A DNA stretch of 64,000 bases. Origin: UBA5704 sp036264355 (GTDB lineage: Bacteria; Acidobacteriota; Thermoanaerobaculia; Multivoradales; UBA5704). This document shows, in pieces, positions 8,230-17,538 of this stretch. The stretch covers positions 1 through 64,000 of the forward strand of contig DATARD010000048.1 of assembly GCA_036264355.1 (NCBI GenBank), read 5' to 3'. How positions within the stretch are numbered: the first letter of the stretch is position 1; each line of letters opens with the position of its first letter. The notes under the pieces were generated by a model that had not been told where the DNA came from, did not search any database, and worked only from the letters and a program-made list of their open reading frames with translations. The translations under genes were made by a program, and so were the position numbers.

Positions 8230-9732
8230 CTACGGAGTGATTCCGTTCGGGCCGTTGGGCGAGCCCGGAAACGGCGCCTTCAGATAGGGGAACGTGTTGT
8301 CGAACTGGCTCACGTCCTGGAGCGTTCCGTCGGTGAACGGCAGGGCGCCGGAAGGTGCGTCCGCCGCGGTGCAGCCGACGGCCGACGGCACGGCATGGCA
8401 GAGCACGCCCATGGCGACGCGCAGCTCGATGTCGACCACGTCGTCGCCCGGCCGGCGGCCGTTGGGGAAGCCGGCGTTGTCACCGCCCAGCACGCCGAGG
8501 TTGTTCTGCGCGCCCGGCGCCGTCGGCGCGATGCTGGTGTTGAGGCGCAGCATCTCGGAGGGCACGCCGAACTTGTTCACCCCCTGGACGCCGGTCAGGA
8601 AGGCGGCGATCAGGTCGGTGCGCGGGAAGTTGGTCGGCGCCTTGACGCCGGCGCCGCCGAACAGGATCTCGAGCAGCGCGGGCAGGGTCGGATTGGTCAC
8701 GTAGTCGATGAACTGGCCGTCGTCCTTCGGCTGGCTGGCGTTGAACTTGTCCTTGTCCTTGAGGCCGATGACGATCTCGTTGACCAGCGGCATGCCGAGG
8801 CGGGAGACCTGCATGTAGGGGCCGGACTGATCGGTGGGATTCTTGAACGTCGGGTTGCTCTTGAGGTTCTGGGTCTTGGGCAGGGCGGCGGTGGTCCAGC
8901 CGCCGATGGTGGTGTTGCTGCCGCTGGTGAGGCAGGCGATGGGGACTTCGAGAGCGATGCTGGTGACGTTCTTGTCCGCCAGCGCGTTGGGCTCGACGTC
9001 CCGGGCGCCGATCGGATTGGCGATGTTCACCAGGTCGAAGATCTCGCCGAGGTTGACCGCGAATCCGTCGTGCCGCTGGCCGACGAAGACGCGCCCCTGG
9101 CCGGCGTTGCAACCCGGAAAGTCGAAGTCCCAGATGAAGCCGTTGGCGTAGGTCGCGTAGTCCGGAATCGACTTCTCGCCGATGTTGTCGACCGGCTTGT
9201 CGAACCGCTTGGTGTTGGCGGCCGAGTTCCCGGCATAGTCGATGCTGGTCGGGTGGTCGACCGGTCCGCGGACGATGGCCAGGGTGAAGCTCTCGAGGAC
9301 GTTCAGGTTCCCCGAGCGGTGCTGCGGCGACTCGGAGATCTGGCCGATGTTGACCAGCGGCACGGAGACGTTCTTGCCGCCGACCGGCACCGCGAGGTCG
9401 CGCAGGGTCTTGGCGACGCGGAACTGGAAGGTGAGGTCCTCGACGCCGTCGCCGGTGTTGTCGATGTGGATGCGATAGAAGGCGTTGGGATCGAGAGTGA
9501 AGTAGTTGGGGCCGCCGTAAGCATCCTGCAGCGGCAGGTAGTTGGCGATCAGCGTGACGTAGCCCTGGCGGCCGCTCTCATAGCTGCGGAACATGTAGAA
9601 ATCGCTCCCGTCGACCTTCGGCATGCCGGCGATGGCCGGCGCCTCGCGGTGACTGGACGCCTGCGCCGGAAGCCCTGCCAGGACCGCCAGGACGACGGCC
9701 AGGAATCCAACGAGCACAGCACGATGCTTCAT
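8230..9732 (-). CDS. DUF4331-family secreted protein
   Basis: The start is ATG 9732, preceded by GGAGGAACGT; the longer upstream frame has no support. A signal peptide ends in AQA and the mature protein begins SSHREAPAIAGMPKVDGSDF, the hallmark of DUF4331. The chain is 500 aa. The function is not established for the family. It forms a unit with the DUF4198 gene just behind it and with the sigma / anti-sigma pair further down. Confidence 0.88.
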   Translation of the reverse strand: MKHRAVLVGFLAVVLAVLAGLPAQASSHREAPAIAGMPKVDGSDFYMFRSYESGRQGYVTLIANYLPLQDAYGGPNYFTLDPNAFYRIHIDNTGDGVEDLTFQFRVAKTLRDLAVPVGGKNVSVPLVNIGQISESPQHRSGNLNVLESFTLAIVRGPVDHPTSIDYAGNSAANTKRFDKPVDNIGEKSIPDYATYANGFIWDFDFPGCNAGQGRVFVGQRHDGFAVNLGEIFDLVNIANPIGARDVEPNALADKNVTSIALEVPIACLTSGSNTTIGGWTTAALPKTQNLKSNPTFKNPTDQSGPYMQVSRLGMPLVNEIVIGLKDKDKFNASQPKDDGQFIDYVTNPTLPALLEILFGGAGVKAPTNFPRTDLIAAFLTGVQGVNKFGVPSEMLRLNTSIAPTAPGAQNNLGVLGGDNAGFPNGRRPGDDVVDIELRVAMGVLCHAVPSAVGCTAADAPSGALPFTDGTLQDVSQFDNTFPYLKAPFPGSPNGPNGITP

Positions 9733-9875
9733 ACGTTCCTCCTCCTTCTCGGTGTTCGCTGCGTTGATGGTGTCGGGGAGCCGGTTCGGGTCTGCGGTAC
9801 TGCGGGAGACTCCGGCAGCCTTCTGAGTGTCTCTACGGAGCCGCGGCAGTTCCGGATGAATGAGAGGAATCGCCA

Positions 9876-9881
9876 TACAAT
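9876..9881 (+). promoter_or_regulatory. -10 element giving a leaderless rph transcript
   Basis: TACAAT ends 6 nt before the rph ATG, which has no Shine-Dalgarno. Transcription would begin at or next to the start codon. One of about a dozen such sites in the window. Confidence 0.5.
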
Positions 9882-9887
9882 GCGGCT

Positions 9888-10715
9888 ATGACCGATTCGA
9901 CCTCTTCCGTCCGCCGTCCAGGTGGCCGTGCCGCCCACGCCCTCCGCCCCCTCCGCCTGCAGACGGGCGCTCTCAAGTTCGCCGAAGGCTCGGTGCTCAT
10001 CGAGCTCGGCGAGACCCGCGTCCTGGTGGCGGCGAGCGTCGACAACCGGGTGCCGCCCTTCATGAAGGACAGCGGACGCGGTTGGCTGACCGCCGAATAC
10101 TCCATGCTGCCGAGGGCCACGCACACCCGCAGCCAACGCGAGGTCAATCAGGGGAAGCCGTCCGGCCGCACCGCCGAGATCCAGCGCCTGATCGGCCGCA
10201 GCCTGCGCGCCGCCTTCGACCTGACCGCCTTCCCGGACCGCACGCTGACCCTGGACTGCGACGTGCTGCAAGCCGACGGCGGCACCCGCACCGCCGCCGT
10301 CACCGGCGCCTGGATCGCGGCCAACCTGGCTTTTGCGCAGCTCTTGTTGCAGGGGGACATCATAACCTGGCCGGTGCGCGACCAGATCGCGGCGGTCTCG
10401 GTCGGGATCCTCGACGGCGTGCCGCTGCTCGACCTCGAATACGTCGAGGATCAGGCCGCCGAGGTGGACATGAACGTGGTGGCGACGGCCGGCGGCGCGC
10501 TGGTCGAGATCCAGGGGACGGGAGAGAAGCGGAGCTTTCAGCGCGCCGAGATGGACGCCCTGCTGGACCTCGCCTTCGCCGGCATCGCCGAGCTGGTGAC
10601 CGCCCAGAACGAAGCGCTGGCGCCCACGCTGGCCGAGGTCAAGCAGGTGCTCGCCAAGGGAAACCGCCGGCAGGCCCCACCGAAGCCGGAAAAGGACATG
10701 TGGGGCCGGCCGTAG
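9888..10715 (+). CDS. rph: Ribonuclease PH
   Basis: A phosphorolytic 3'-5' exoribonuclease that trims tRNA 3' ends. The 275-aa chain has the family blocks FAEGSVLIELGETRVLVAAS, GRGWLTAEYSMLPRATHTR, GRTAEIQRLIGRSLRAAFD, DCDVLQADGGTRTAAVTGA and DLEYVEDQAAEVDMNVV. About 18 residues at the N-terminus and a basic C-terminal tail exceed the usual 240. The gene stands alone, divergent from the DUF4331 gene, with a probable leaderless promoter at 9876. Confidence 0.96.
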   Translation: MTDSTSSVRRPGGRAAHALRPLRLQTGALKFAEGSVLIELGETRVLVAASVDNRVPPFMKDSGRGWLTAEYSMLPRATHTRSQREVNQGKPSGRTAEIQRLIGRSLRAAFDLTAFPDRTLTLDCDVLQADGGTRTAAVTGAWIAANLAFAQLLLQGDIITWPVRDQIAAVSVGILDGVPLLDLEYVEDQAAEVDMNVVATAGGALVEIQGTGEKRSFQRAEMDALLDLAFAGIAELVTAQNEALAPTLAEVKQVLAKGNRRQAPPKPEKDMWGRP

Positions 10716-10786
10716 GCGCCGTAGGCAAGCTTCCGTTGCGCTTCGGCACGCCCTATGGTCTAATCAGAGAACTCGCGGGAGAAAGG

Positions 10787-11515
10787 ATGGCTCCGATGCA
10801 CGCGATCCCCCTCCGAAATGACGATGTCTTTTATCCGGAGTCCGACGGCCTGCCGATGGGTGAGACCGAGCTGCACCGCGATGAGATCATCTACCTGATC
10901 GAGGCATTCCAGGAGCGTTTCCGGGCCGATCCGAACGTCTACGTCGGAGGCAATCTCTTCCTCTATTACCGGCCCGGCGACGCGCGCGACGTCATCTGTC
11001 CGGACGTCATGGTCGTGCAAGGCGTTCCCAAGCTGCCGCAACGCCGCACCTTCCGGCTGTGGGAAGAAGGCGAAGCTCCCTGCCTGGCCGCCGAGGTCCG
11101 CTCGGACAGCACGGTGGGGAACGATTTCAACAGCAAGAAGGCGCTCTACGAGAGTCTCGGCATCGAAGAGTACGTCCTCTATGATCCGCTCGCCCTCCGC
11201 AAGCCCAAGCTCCAAGCCTTCCGTCTCGCGGACGACGGGCTCTACCAGGCGGTGGACCTGGAGCCGGACGGCTCCCTGGTCAGCCACACCACCGGCGTGA
11301 TCCTCCGCCTGGAAGGGCAGCGCATCCGGATGGTCGAAACCGCCACCGGCCGGAGGTTCCTGCGGAACGAGGAGAAAGACGCTGCGCTTCGTGAGACCAA
11401 GGAGGCCGCCGCGCGGGAGAGGCAGATCGCCGCTCAGGAGCGGGAAGCGCGCTTGGCCCTCGAAGACGAGATCGCTTGTCTGCGCCGTGAGCTGGAGGGG
11501 CGATCGAAGTCGTAG
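10787..11515 (+). CDS. Uma2-family (DUF820) endonuclease-like protein, copy 1
   Basis: The ATG at 10787 follows GGGAGAAAGG. The 242-aa product has the Uma2 PD-(D/E)XK fold: YVGGNLFLYYRPGDARDV, CPDVMVVQGVPKLPQR, PCLAAEVRSDST and KKALYESLGIEEYVLYDP, then a charged coiled-coil tail (about residues 185-240). It resembles copy 2 at 14355-15164 over its whole length, including the opening MHAIPLR. Uma2 families are expanded in cyanobacteria and Acidobacteriota; their biological role is unsettled. Confidence 0.88.
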   Translation: MAPMHAIPLRNDDVFYPESDGLPMGETELHRDEIIYLIEAFQERFRADPNVYVGGNLFLYYRPGDARDVICPDVMVVQGVPKLPQRRTFRLWEEGEAPCLAAEVRSDSTVGNDFNSKKALYESLGIEEYVLYDPLALRKPKLQAFRLADDGLYQAVDLEPDGSLVSHTTGVILRLEGQRIRMVETATGRRFLRNEEKDAALRETKEAAARERQIAAQEREARLALEDEIACLRRELEGRSKS

Positions 11516-11714
11516 CGGTCCCTCGGCGAGACATCTCTGTCCGTCGATAACTCACCCGTGTCCGTAGGGCCGCCAAACGACTGGGTGGGGCCGTCCACCG
11601 AGCCGGTGCTGTCCGGCAAATGGATTCTGGTGGACGGATCTTTCCTTCCTTCAAGATCCTTTGAGTCGCTCGAAGGCTCCCCGCAGTATGACTGCAGGGA
11701 GGTGTGGTTCCAGA

Positions 11715-12749
11715 TCAGACGACGGAGCCCTTGATCTCCACTTCCACCAGCGGCTTCTTCGGGCTGTCGGTGTGGATGCTGAGCTTGCCGGCGAAGGGGC
11801 CCTTGCCGATGTCGGAGGGCTTCAGGGTGACGTGGATCAGGTACTCACGCCCGTCCGTCTTCGGCTCCAGCTTGGCCTCCATGCCCTTGACGCTGGTGTC
11901 GACGGAGGTCACCTTGATCGGCTCGCTCGAGAAGGCGCGCACCGTGAAGGTCCGCCGGAACGGCTCCTTGAGCTCGAGGTTGGCGAAGTCGGCCGACGGC
12001 GGCGTCACCGCGATCACCGGACGCACGAAGCCGGACACCGGGATCTCCACCATCTTCTGTCTGGGATGGGTGGTGGTGAGCCGCACGTAGTCGGCCAGCG
12101 CGCCCACCGGAGCGTCGCGGTCGAGCCGGGTGATGACTTTCCACTGCTTGCCCTTCCCCTCGGGGAGCAGCTCGTCGGGCTTCGACTCGTGAAATTCGAC
12201 GTGCAGGAACGGATAGGGAGAGTCGGCCTTGACGATGTCCATCGGCGCGCCGTCCGAGGGCCACAGGGTCTGCTCGATCTTTCCTTCCTTCTCTTCACCC
12301 TGCACGATGATGTAGCGCGCGTACCCGGGCTCCACCAGGATGATGGGCTGGACCGCGGCGCGGATGGTCAGCTCGATCTGGGGGTTGTCGGTGTCGTTGG
12401 TGAAGACGCTCACCCCTTTGGCGATGGCGCCGGTGAACGACGCCGTGTCGATGGTGACGTGAACCTTGCCGCTCTGGCCGATCGGGATCCGCTTGTCGAA
12501 GTCGACGACGGTGCAGCCACAGGCCGGGCGGACTTCGGTGATCACCAGAGGAGCGGTCCCTTCGTTCTTGATCATGAAGTCGTAGTTGATCTTGTCGCCC
12601 TTCGCCACCGTGCCCACGTCCTTGATCGGCTCGGCGGCCACGGCTTTGGGCTTGCTGCCGGTGCTGGGGGCGTCGGCGGCCAGCGCGAAGGCCGTGACGA
12701 GCACAATGGCGCACAGTGCCAAAATGGCGGTTCCTAGATGGCGTTTCAT
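11715..12749 (-). CDS. DUF1573-domain secreted protein
   Basis: ATG 12749 follows AAAGGAGCAGGTCGA; the longer upstream frame is not needed. A signal peptide (about residues 1-25) is followed by a DUF1573 / ASPM-SPD-2-Hydin-like domain: KDVGTVAKGDKINYDFMIKN, EVRPACGCTVVDFDKRIPIG. Further immunoglobulin-like segments reach residue 344. Probably a periplasmic or surface adhesion/assembly protein. Divergent from mpl. Confidence 0.85.
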   Translation of the reverse strand: MKRHLGTAILALCAIVLVTAFALAADAPSTGSKPKAVAAEPIKDVGTVAKGDKINYDFMIKNEGTAPLVITEVRPACGCTVVDFDKRIPIGQSGKVHVTIDTASFTGAIAKGVSVFTNDTDNPQIELTIRAAVQPIILVEPGYARYIIVQGEEKEGKIEQTLWPSDGAPMDIVKADSPYPFLHVEFHESKPDELLPEGKGKQWKVITRLDRDAPVGALADYVRLTTTHPRQKMVEIPVSGFVRPVIAVTPPSADFANLELKEPFRRTFTVRAFSSEPIKVTSVDTSVKGMEAKLEPKTDGREYLIHVTLKPSDIGKGPFAGKLSIHTDSPKKPLVEVEIKGSVV

Positions 12750-12805
12750 TCGACCTGCTCCTTTGACGATTGGGTTGTCCCCTGCACCATGAAAACCAGC
12801 GGGAA

Positions 12806-12814
12806 TGCTACACT
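12806..12814 (+). promoter_or_regulatory. Extended -10 promoter of mpl
   Basis: TGCTACACT is an extended -10 (TGn plus TACACT). It lies inside the first codons of the longest mpl frame (ATG 12805), which argues that the real start is the GTG at 12886. Confidence 0.5.
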
Positions 12815-12885
12815 CCCCGCCCCGAAAGACCAAAGACGCCACGAGACCCGCCGCGACCGCTGAGACAGCCGAGAAAGACCCCGAC

Positions 12886-14295
12886 GTGACACCGCGACCT
12901 CTGCACATCTATTTCCTGGCCATCGGGGGGACGGGCATGGCGCCTCTCGCCTGTCTGCTGCAAGAGAGGGGCCACCAGGTCACCGGCGTGGACGGCCCGC
13001 TCTATCCGCCGATGAGCACGCTGCTCGCCGCGGCCGGCATCACCCCCTTCACCGGTTACGATCCGGCCCACCTGGAGCCGCGGCCGGACCTGATCGTCCT
13101 CGGCAACGCCATCCACCGCAACAATCCGGAAGCGGTCGAAGCGGAGCGGCTGGGCATTCCGATCCTCTCGATGCCGCAGGCCCTCTCCCGCTTCTTCCTG
13201 GAAGACCGCCGCCCGCTGGTAGTGGCCGGGACGCACGGCAAGACGACGACGACCGCGATGGCGGCGTGGATCTACACCGCCTGCGGGCGCGATCCGGGAT
13301 ATCTGATCGGCGGCGCGCCGCACGACCTGCCGGCCAGCTTCCACGGCGGTACCGGCGAGCGCTTCGTCATCGAAGGCGACGAGTACAACGCGGCCTACTT
13401 CGACCGCAGCGCCAAGTTCCTCCACTACCGGCCGGAGACGCTGATCCTCACCAGCGCCGAGTACGACCACGCCGACCTCTATCCGACCCCCGAGTCGCTG
13501 TTCGAAGCCTTCGCCAAGCTGATCGCCCTCCTGCCGCCGACCGGTCTTCTGGTCGCCTGCGGCGACATCCCGAAGGTCCGCGAGCTGGCGCAGGTCGCTC
13601 CCTGTCCGGTCGTCTTCTACGGCTTGGAGACGGATAACGATCTCCATCCGCTGGAACCTTTCGAAGCGGTGCCGGAAGGAAGCCAGTTCCGCCTTCGCGA
13701 TGAGTCTGGAGATGTGGAGGTCACCCTGCCGCTGGCCGGCGGGTACAACGTCTCGAACGCTCTCGCGGTGTGGGCGGCGGCGCGCCGGGACGGTCTGCCG
13801 ACGGCGGAGGTGGCGGACGCCTTCGCCCGCTTCCACGGCGTCAAGCGGCGGCTCGAAGAGCTGGGCACGAAAAACGGGATCACCGTGGTCGACGACTTCG
13901 CGCACCATCCTACCGCGGTGGACAAGACGCTCGGAGCGCTCCGCCAGCGCTATCCGGGGCGGCGGATCGTGGTGCTCTTCGAGCCGCGCAGCCTGACCGC
14001 CGGTCGGGTCTTCTTCTTCGAGCCCTACCGCGCCGCCTTCGCCGGCGCCGACCGGGTGCTCTTCTCGCCGACCTTCCACGCCGTCCGCCTGACCGACGAA
14101 GAGCGGCTCGACTTCGGCCAGCTCGCGGCCACCCTCAAGGCCGACGGCATCGCCGCCGATCTCTGCTCCAGCACCGGCGATCTGCTGCACACCGCCGTCC
14201 GCGAGGCCCGGGACGGCGACGTGCTGGTGACCATGTCCTCCGGCTCGTTCGACGGCATGCCGCACAAGCTGGTGAGTGCCCTGACGCGCACGTAG
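12886..14295 (+). CDS. mpl: UDP-MurNAc:L-alanyl-gamma-D-glutamyl-meso-diaminopimelate ligase Mpl
   Basis: A Mur-ligase that reattaches recycled murein tripeptide to UDP-MurNAc. Landmarks: HIYFLAIGGTGMAPLACLLQ at the N-terminus, VLGNAIHRNNPEAVEAERLG, P-loop VVAGTHGKTTTTAM, EGDEYNAAYFD, FHGVKRRLEE, DDFAHHPTAVDKTLGAL and FEPRSLTAGR. Starting at GTG 12886 gives 469 aa, the family length; the frame extends to ATG 12805 but a -10 element overlaps that region. Implies peptidoglycan recycling and diaminopimelate cell walls. Confidence 0.93.
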   Translation: MTPRPLHIYFLAIGGTGMAPLACLLQERGHQVTGVDGPLYPPMSTLLAAAGITPFTGYDPAHLEPRPDLIVLGNAIHRNNPEAVEAERLGIPILSMPQALSRFFLEDRRPLVVAGTHGKTTTTAMAAWIYTACGRDPGYLIGGAPHDLPASFHGGTGERFVIEGDEYNAAYFDRSAKFLHYRPETLILTSAEYDHADLYPTPESLFEAFAKLIALLPPTGLLVACGDIPKVRELAQVAPCPVVFYGLETDNDLHPLEPFEAVPEGSQFRLRDESGDVEVTLPLAGGYNVSNALAVWAAARRDGLPTAEVADAFARFHGVKRRLEELGTKNGITVVDDFAHHPTAVDKTLGALRQRYPGRRIVVLFEPRSLTAGRVFFFEPYRAAFAGADRVLFSPTFHAVRLTDEERLDFGQLAATLKADGIAADLCSSTGDLLHTAVREARDGDVLVTMSSGSFDGMPHKLVSALTRT

Positions 14296-14354
14296 CCGCC
14301 CTGGTCGACGATGCCCTAGGGTAAGTCGACGATACCATGGGATTGGCGGGCCAG

Positions 14355-15164
14355 TCACAAACCACTTGCAGGCTCAACTTCCGCCGAGTGTGCGCGCAAG
14401 CGTGCGATCTCTTCCTCCAGCGCTCGACTTCTCTCCTCGGCTTGGCGTCGCGCCATTGTCTCGGAGGCGGCTTTCTCCTCGGCTCGGCGTCGCGCAACCG
14501 TCTCGGCGGCGGCGCTTTCCTCGGCGGCGGCAGCTTTCTCTTCAGCCTGGCGCCGCGCCTTCTGGATTTCCTTCCTGCGGAGCAGAGGAACGCCGGTCGC
14601 GGCGTCGGTGAGGCGCAGCTTGTTCCCGTCGGCGCGGAAGATGACGCCGAGGGTGTGGCTCAGGAGAGAGCCGCCAGGATTCGGGCGCATCGGCTCATAC
14701 TGGCCCTTCACCAAGCGGAAGCCCTGCAACGGCGGGTTCAGGTATTCGCCGAACGGATCGAACTGGAAGTACTCGGCGACGCCGAGCTGAGCGTAGATCC
14801 TCCGCTTGTCCTTGTCCCTTTCGGAGGTGCTTTCCGAAGTCGTCTCGAGGACGAAGCAGGGGACCTGGCCGCCCTCAAGCCAGAGCATGTACTTGCGGCG
14901 CTGCACACCGCCGGGGAGCTTCGGCACGCCTTTGACGACGAAGCCATCCGGAGCCACCACGCCCCTGGGGTCGCCCTTGCGATAGAAGAGGAACATGTTG
15001 GCCCCCACGAAGACGTTGGGGTCGTCCTCAAACCGCTCGTCCAGGACTTCCCAGACGTAGACCATCTCTTCCAAATGGACCGGGGATTCCGCCACGGGTT
15101 CGCCGTCAGAGTCGGGATAGTAGGTTTCGTCCTCGCGGAGAGGGATCGCGTGCATGCGTGCCAT
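14355..15164 (-). CDS. Uma2-family endonuclease-like protein, copy 2
   Basis: Start ATG 15164 with GGGAAAGG before it; 269 aa. It has the same layout as copy 1: MHAIPLREDETYYPDSDG, NVFVGANMFLFYRKGDPRGV, APDGFVVKGVPKLPG, PCFVLETTSESTSERDKDKR, AQLGVAEYFQFDPFGEYL. The C-terminus (about 200-265) is an alanine/arginine/glutamate repeat coiled coil (RRRAEEKAASETMARRQAEE) that varies most between copies. Isolated between mpl and the ABC exporter genes. Confidence 0.88.
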   Translation of the reverse strand: MARMHAIPLREDETYYPDSDGEPVAESPVHLEEMVYVWEVLDERFEDDPNVFVGANMFLFYRKGDPRGVVAPDGFVVKGVPKLPGGVQRRKYMLWLEGGQVPCFVLETTSESTSERDKDKRRIYAQLGVAEYFQFDPFGEYLNPPLQGFRLVKGQYEPMRPNPGGSLLSHTLGVIFRADGNKLRLTDAATGVPLLRRKEIQKARRQAEEKAAAAEESAAAETVARRRAEEKAASETMARRQAEERSRALEEEIARLRAHSAEVEPASGL

Positions 15165-15351
15165 CCTTTCCCACAGGGTTGCTGGATCAAACCACAGAAG
15201 CCCTGCGGAGGCAACTGTCTCCTGGGAGATGGTACCACGAGGGTGCCTCACACCCGCTTGGCCAGCGGGGGCGCCGCGGGGCGCACTACTTGTGCGGGCT
15301 GGCGCTCTTGCGGGGCGCTCAGTGGTCGCCGCCTTGCCGCGCCCTTTTCGC

Positions 15352-15380
15352 TTGACACCCCCCGCCCCCTGGGATAGAGA
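15352..15380 (+). promoter_or_regulatory. Candidate promoter of the ABC exporter operon
   Basis: TTGACA (15352-15357) is followed after 16-17 nt by ATAGAG/TAGAGA. A G-rich ribosome binding site (GAGAGGGGG) precedes the ATG at 15391. Confidence 0.45.
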
Positions 15381-15390
15381 GGGGGTCTCC

Positions 15391-16218
15391 ATGCTCCGCG
15401 TCGCCCGTCAGCTTTTCCGCTTCCGTGGTCTCCTCGGCACGTTGACTGCGCGCGAGCTCAAGGCCCGCTACCGCGGCTCGGTGCTCGGCTTTCTCTGGTC
15501 GCTCGCCAATCCGCTCCTCCTGCTTGCCGTCTACAGCTTCGTCTTCGGCGTCCTTTTCCGGCCGGCGCGCAGCCAGGGGGTCGGCGACGGGCCGTATGCT
15601 CTCTTCATCGTCAGCGGCCTCTTCCCCTGGGTCTGGCTGTCGACCTCGACGCTCGAAGGGTCGATGTCGCTGATCGCCAACTCGGGGCTGATCCGCAAGG
15701 CGGTATTCCCGGCGGAGCTGCTGCCGATGGTGGTGGTGCTGTCGAATCTGGTCCATCTGCTCCTGGCGATGCCGGTGGTGCTGTCGGCGGTGCTCGCGAC
15801 GTCGCTCCTCACCCACACGGTGGGCGGCACGGGTGTCGTGATGCTGCCGCTCGTCCTGCTTCTCCATCTGCCGATGGTCGCCGGGTTGGCGCTCGGGGCC
15901 TCCGCGCTCACCGTCCATTTCAAGGACGTGCGCGACCTGCTGGCCAATCTCCTGACTCTGCTGTTCTTCCTCACCCCGATCCTCTACAGCCTCGACTTTT
16001 TCTCAGGCGGGCAGAACCGGATGATGCAGCTCATGGGCTGGGTGGTGCGGCTCAACCCGTTCACCCCGTTCACCCGCGCCTATCAGGACGTGCTGTTCTT
16101 CGGCCGCGCTCCGGAGGGGCTTCTTTGGGCGCAGATGGCGCTGGTCAGCCTGGTCTTCTGGGCTGCTGGCGCCTGGCTGTTCGACCGCTTGCGCGAAACT
16201 CTCGTGGAGGCGGCATGA
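15391..16218 (+). CDS. wzm: ABC-2 type polysaccharide exporter, membrane subunit (Wzm-like)
   Basis: 275 aa with about six membrane segments and the ABC2_membrane pattern: LTARELKARYRGSVLGFLWS just after the start, then ANPLLLLAVYSFVFGVLF and a late LLTLLFFLTPILYS. It pairs with the ATPase behind it (ATGA overlap) to export an undecaprenyl-linked glycan such as O-antigen. The frame continues upstream of 15391, but only this ATG has a ribosome binding site. Confidence 0.93.
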   Translation: MLRVARQLFRFRGLLGTLTARELKARYRGSVLGFLWSLANPLLLLAVYSFVFGVLFRPARSQGVGDGPYALFIVSGLFPWVWLSTSTLEGSMSLIANSGLIRKAVFPAELLPMVVVLSNLVHLLLAMPVVLSAVLATSLLTHTVGGTGVVMLPLVLLLHLPMVAGLALGASALTVHFKDVRDLLANLLTLLFFLTPILYSLDFFSGGQNRMMQLMGWVVRLNPFTPFTRAYQDVLFFGRAPEGLLWAQMALVSLVFWAAGAWLFDRLRETLVEAA

Positions 16219-17537
16219 GCGATCCCGCCATCCAGGTCGAGGGATTGGAGAAGCTCTACCGGCGCACCCTTCCCGGCGACCGGCTGCGCACGTTGAAGAG
16301 CGTCCTGGTCGAAGGATCGCTGACCGGCAACCTGCGGCGCGAGGACGCCATCGTGGCGCTCACCGGCATCGACTTCACGGTCGCCCGCGGCGAGGCGTTC
16401 GGGGTGGTCGGCGGCAACGGCTCCGGCAAGTCCACCTTGTTGAAGCTGATCGCCGGCATGCTCAAGCCCACCGCCGGGCGGATCACGGTGTCGGGGCGCG
16501 TGGCCGCGATGATCGAGCTGGGCGCCGGTTTCCATCCCGAGATCTCGGGGCGCGAGAACGTCTTCATCAACGGCGCCGTGCTCGGGCTCTCGAAGCGCGA
16601 GATCGCCCGGCGCTATGACGAGATCGTGGAGTTCTCCGGCCTCGGCGGCTTCATGGAGGAGCCGGTCAAGAACTACTCCTCCGGCATGTACGTCCGTCTC
16701 GGCTTCGCGGTCGCCATCCACACCGATCCCGACGTGCTGCTGGTCGACGAGGTGCTGGCGGTCGGCGACGAGGCGTTCGCGCACCGATGCATCCGGCGCA
16801 TCGAGGAGTTCCTCGCCGCCGGCCGCACGCTCCTGCTGGTCAGCCACTCGCTCGACCTCGTCTCCGGTCTCTGCGACCGCGTGCTGTGGCTGGAGAACGG
16901 CAAGCAGCGGCTGATCGAGTCGCCGCGGCGGGCGATCGACGCCTACCGGCAGGAGGTGGCGGAGAAGGAGGCCGAGGAGCATCAGGCCGCCAAGGATCAG
17001 CGCGATGCCGCCGGCGAAACGGTCGCATCCACGTCCACCACGGCGTCCACGGGAGCCGACCGCTGGGGCTCGCGGGAGGCGGAGATCACCGCCGTCCGCC
17101 TGCTCAACGCCGCCGGCGCCGAGCACTATCATCTGCAATCCGGCGAGGACGCCGCGTTCGAGATCGAGGTGCGGGCCGCGGCGCCGCTCGCCGACTTCGT
17201 CTTCGGTGTCGCCATTGCCACTCCGCGCGGCACTGAGGTGTGGGGCACGAACACCGATCTCGAAGGCTACGTGCCCGCTTCCTTCGCCGGCGCGGCGACG
17301 GTGCGCCTCACCTGTCCGGCGTTCCGCCTGGCGGCGGGGGAGTATACGGTCGACGTCGCCGTGCACGCCCGCGACGGCGCGCCGTACGACTACCATCGCC
17401 GGGCGCTCAGCTTCACGGTGACCGAGCGCCGGGGAGGCGTCGGCGTCTACAGCCCCGAGCACCGCTGGGGCTTCACGGGCGACGTCCGCTGGGGGCCCGA
17501 AGAGACAGAAGAGCAGAAGGAGATCCGGGGAACCTGA
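16215..17537 (+). CDS. wzt: Polysaccharide ABC exporter ATPase with C-terminal glycan-binding domain (Wzt-like)
   Basis: 440 aa. The ABC domain (about 1-240) has Walker A GGNGSGKSTLLKL, signature KNYSSGMYVRLGFAVAIH, Walker B DVLLVDEVLAVGDEAF and H-loop LLVSHSLD. A charged linker then leads to a beta-sandwich C-terminal domain (about 285-440, with GVAIATPRGTEVWGTNTD and VDVAVHARDGAPYDYHRRAL) of the Wzt type, which recognises the terminal modification of the O-polysaccharide. This marks the system as the substrate-checking class. No glycosyltransferases are adjacent. Confidence 0.94.
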   Translation: MSDPAIQVEGLEKLYRRTLPGDRLRTLKSVLVEGSLTGNLRREDAIVALTGIDFTVARGEAFGVVGGNGSGKSTLLKLIAGMLKPTAGRITVSGRVAAMIELGAGFHPEISGRENVFINGAVLGLSKREIARRYDEIVEFSGLGGFMEEPVKNYSSGMYVRLGFAVAIHTDPDVLLVDEVLAVGDEAFAHRCIRRIEEFLAAGRTLLLVSHSLDLVSGLCDRVLWLENGKQRLIESPRRAIDAYRQEVAEKEAEEHQAAKDQRDAAGETVASTSTTASTGADRWGSREAEITAVRLLNAAGAEHYHLQSGEDAAFEIEVRAAAPLADFVFGVAIATPRGTEVWGTNTDLEGYVPASFAGAATVRLTCPAFRLAAGEYTVDVAVHARDGAPYDYHRRALSFTVTERRGGVGVYSPEHRWGFTGDVRWGPEETEEQKEIRGT

Positions 17538-17538
17538 C

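Noticed and set aside
12805..12885. N-terminal extension of Mpl from ATG 12805
   Set aside because: It would make the protein about 27 residues too long, and an extended -10 element covers its first codons; GTG 12886 fits the family.
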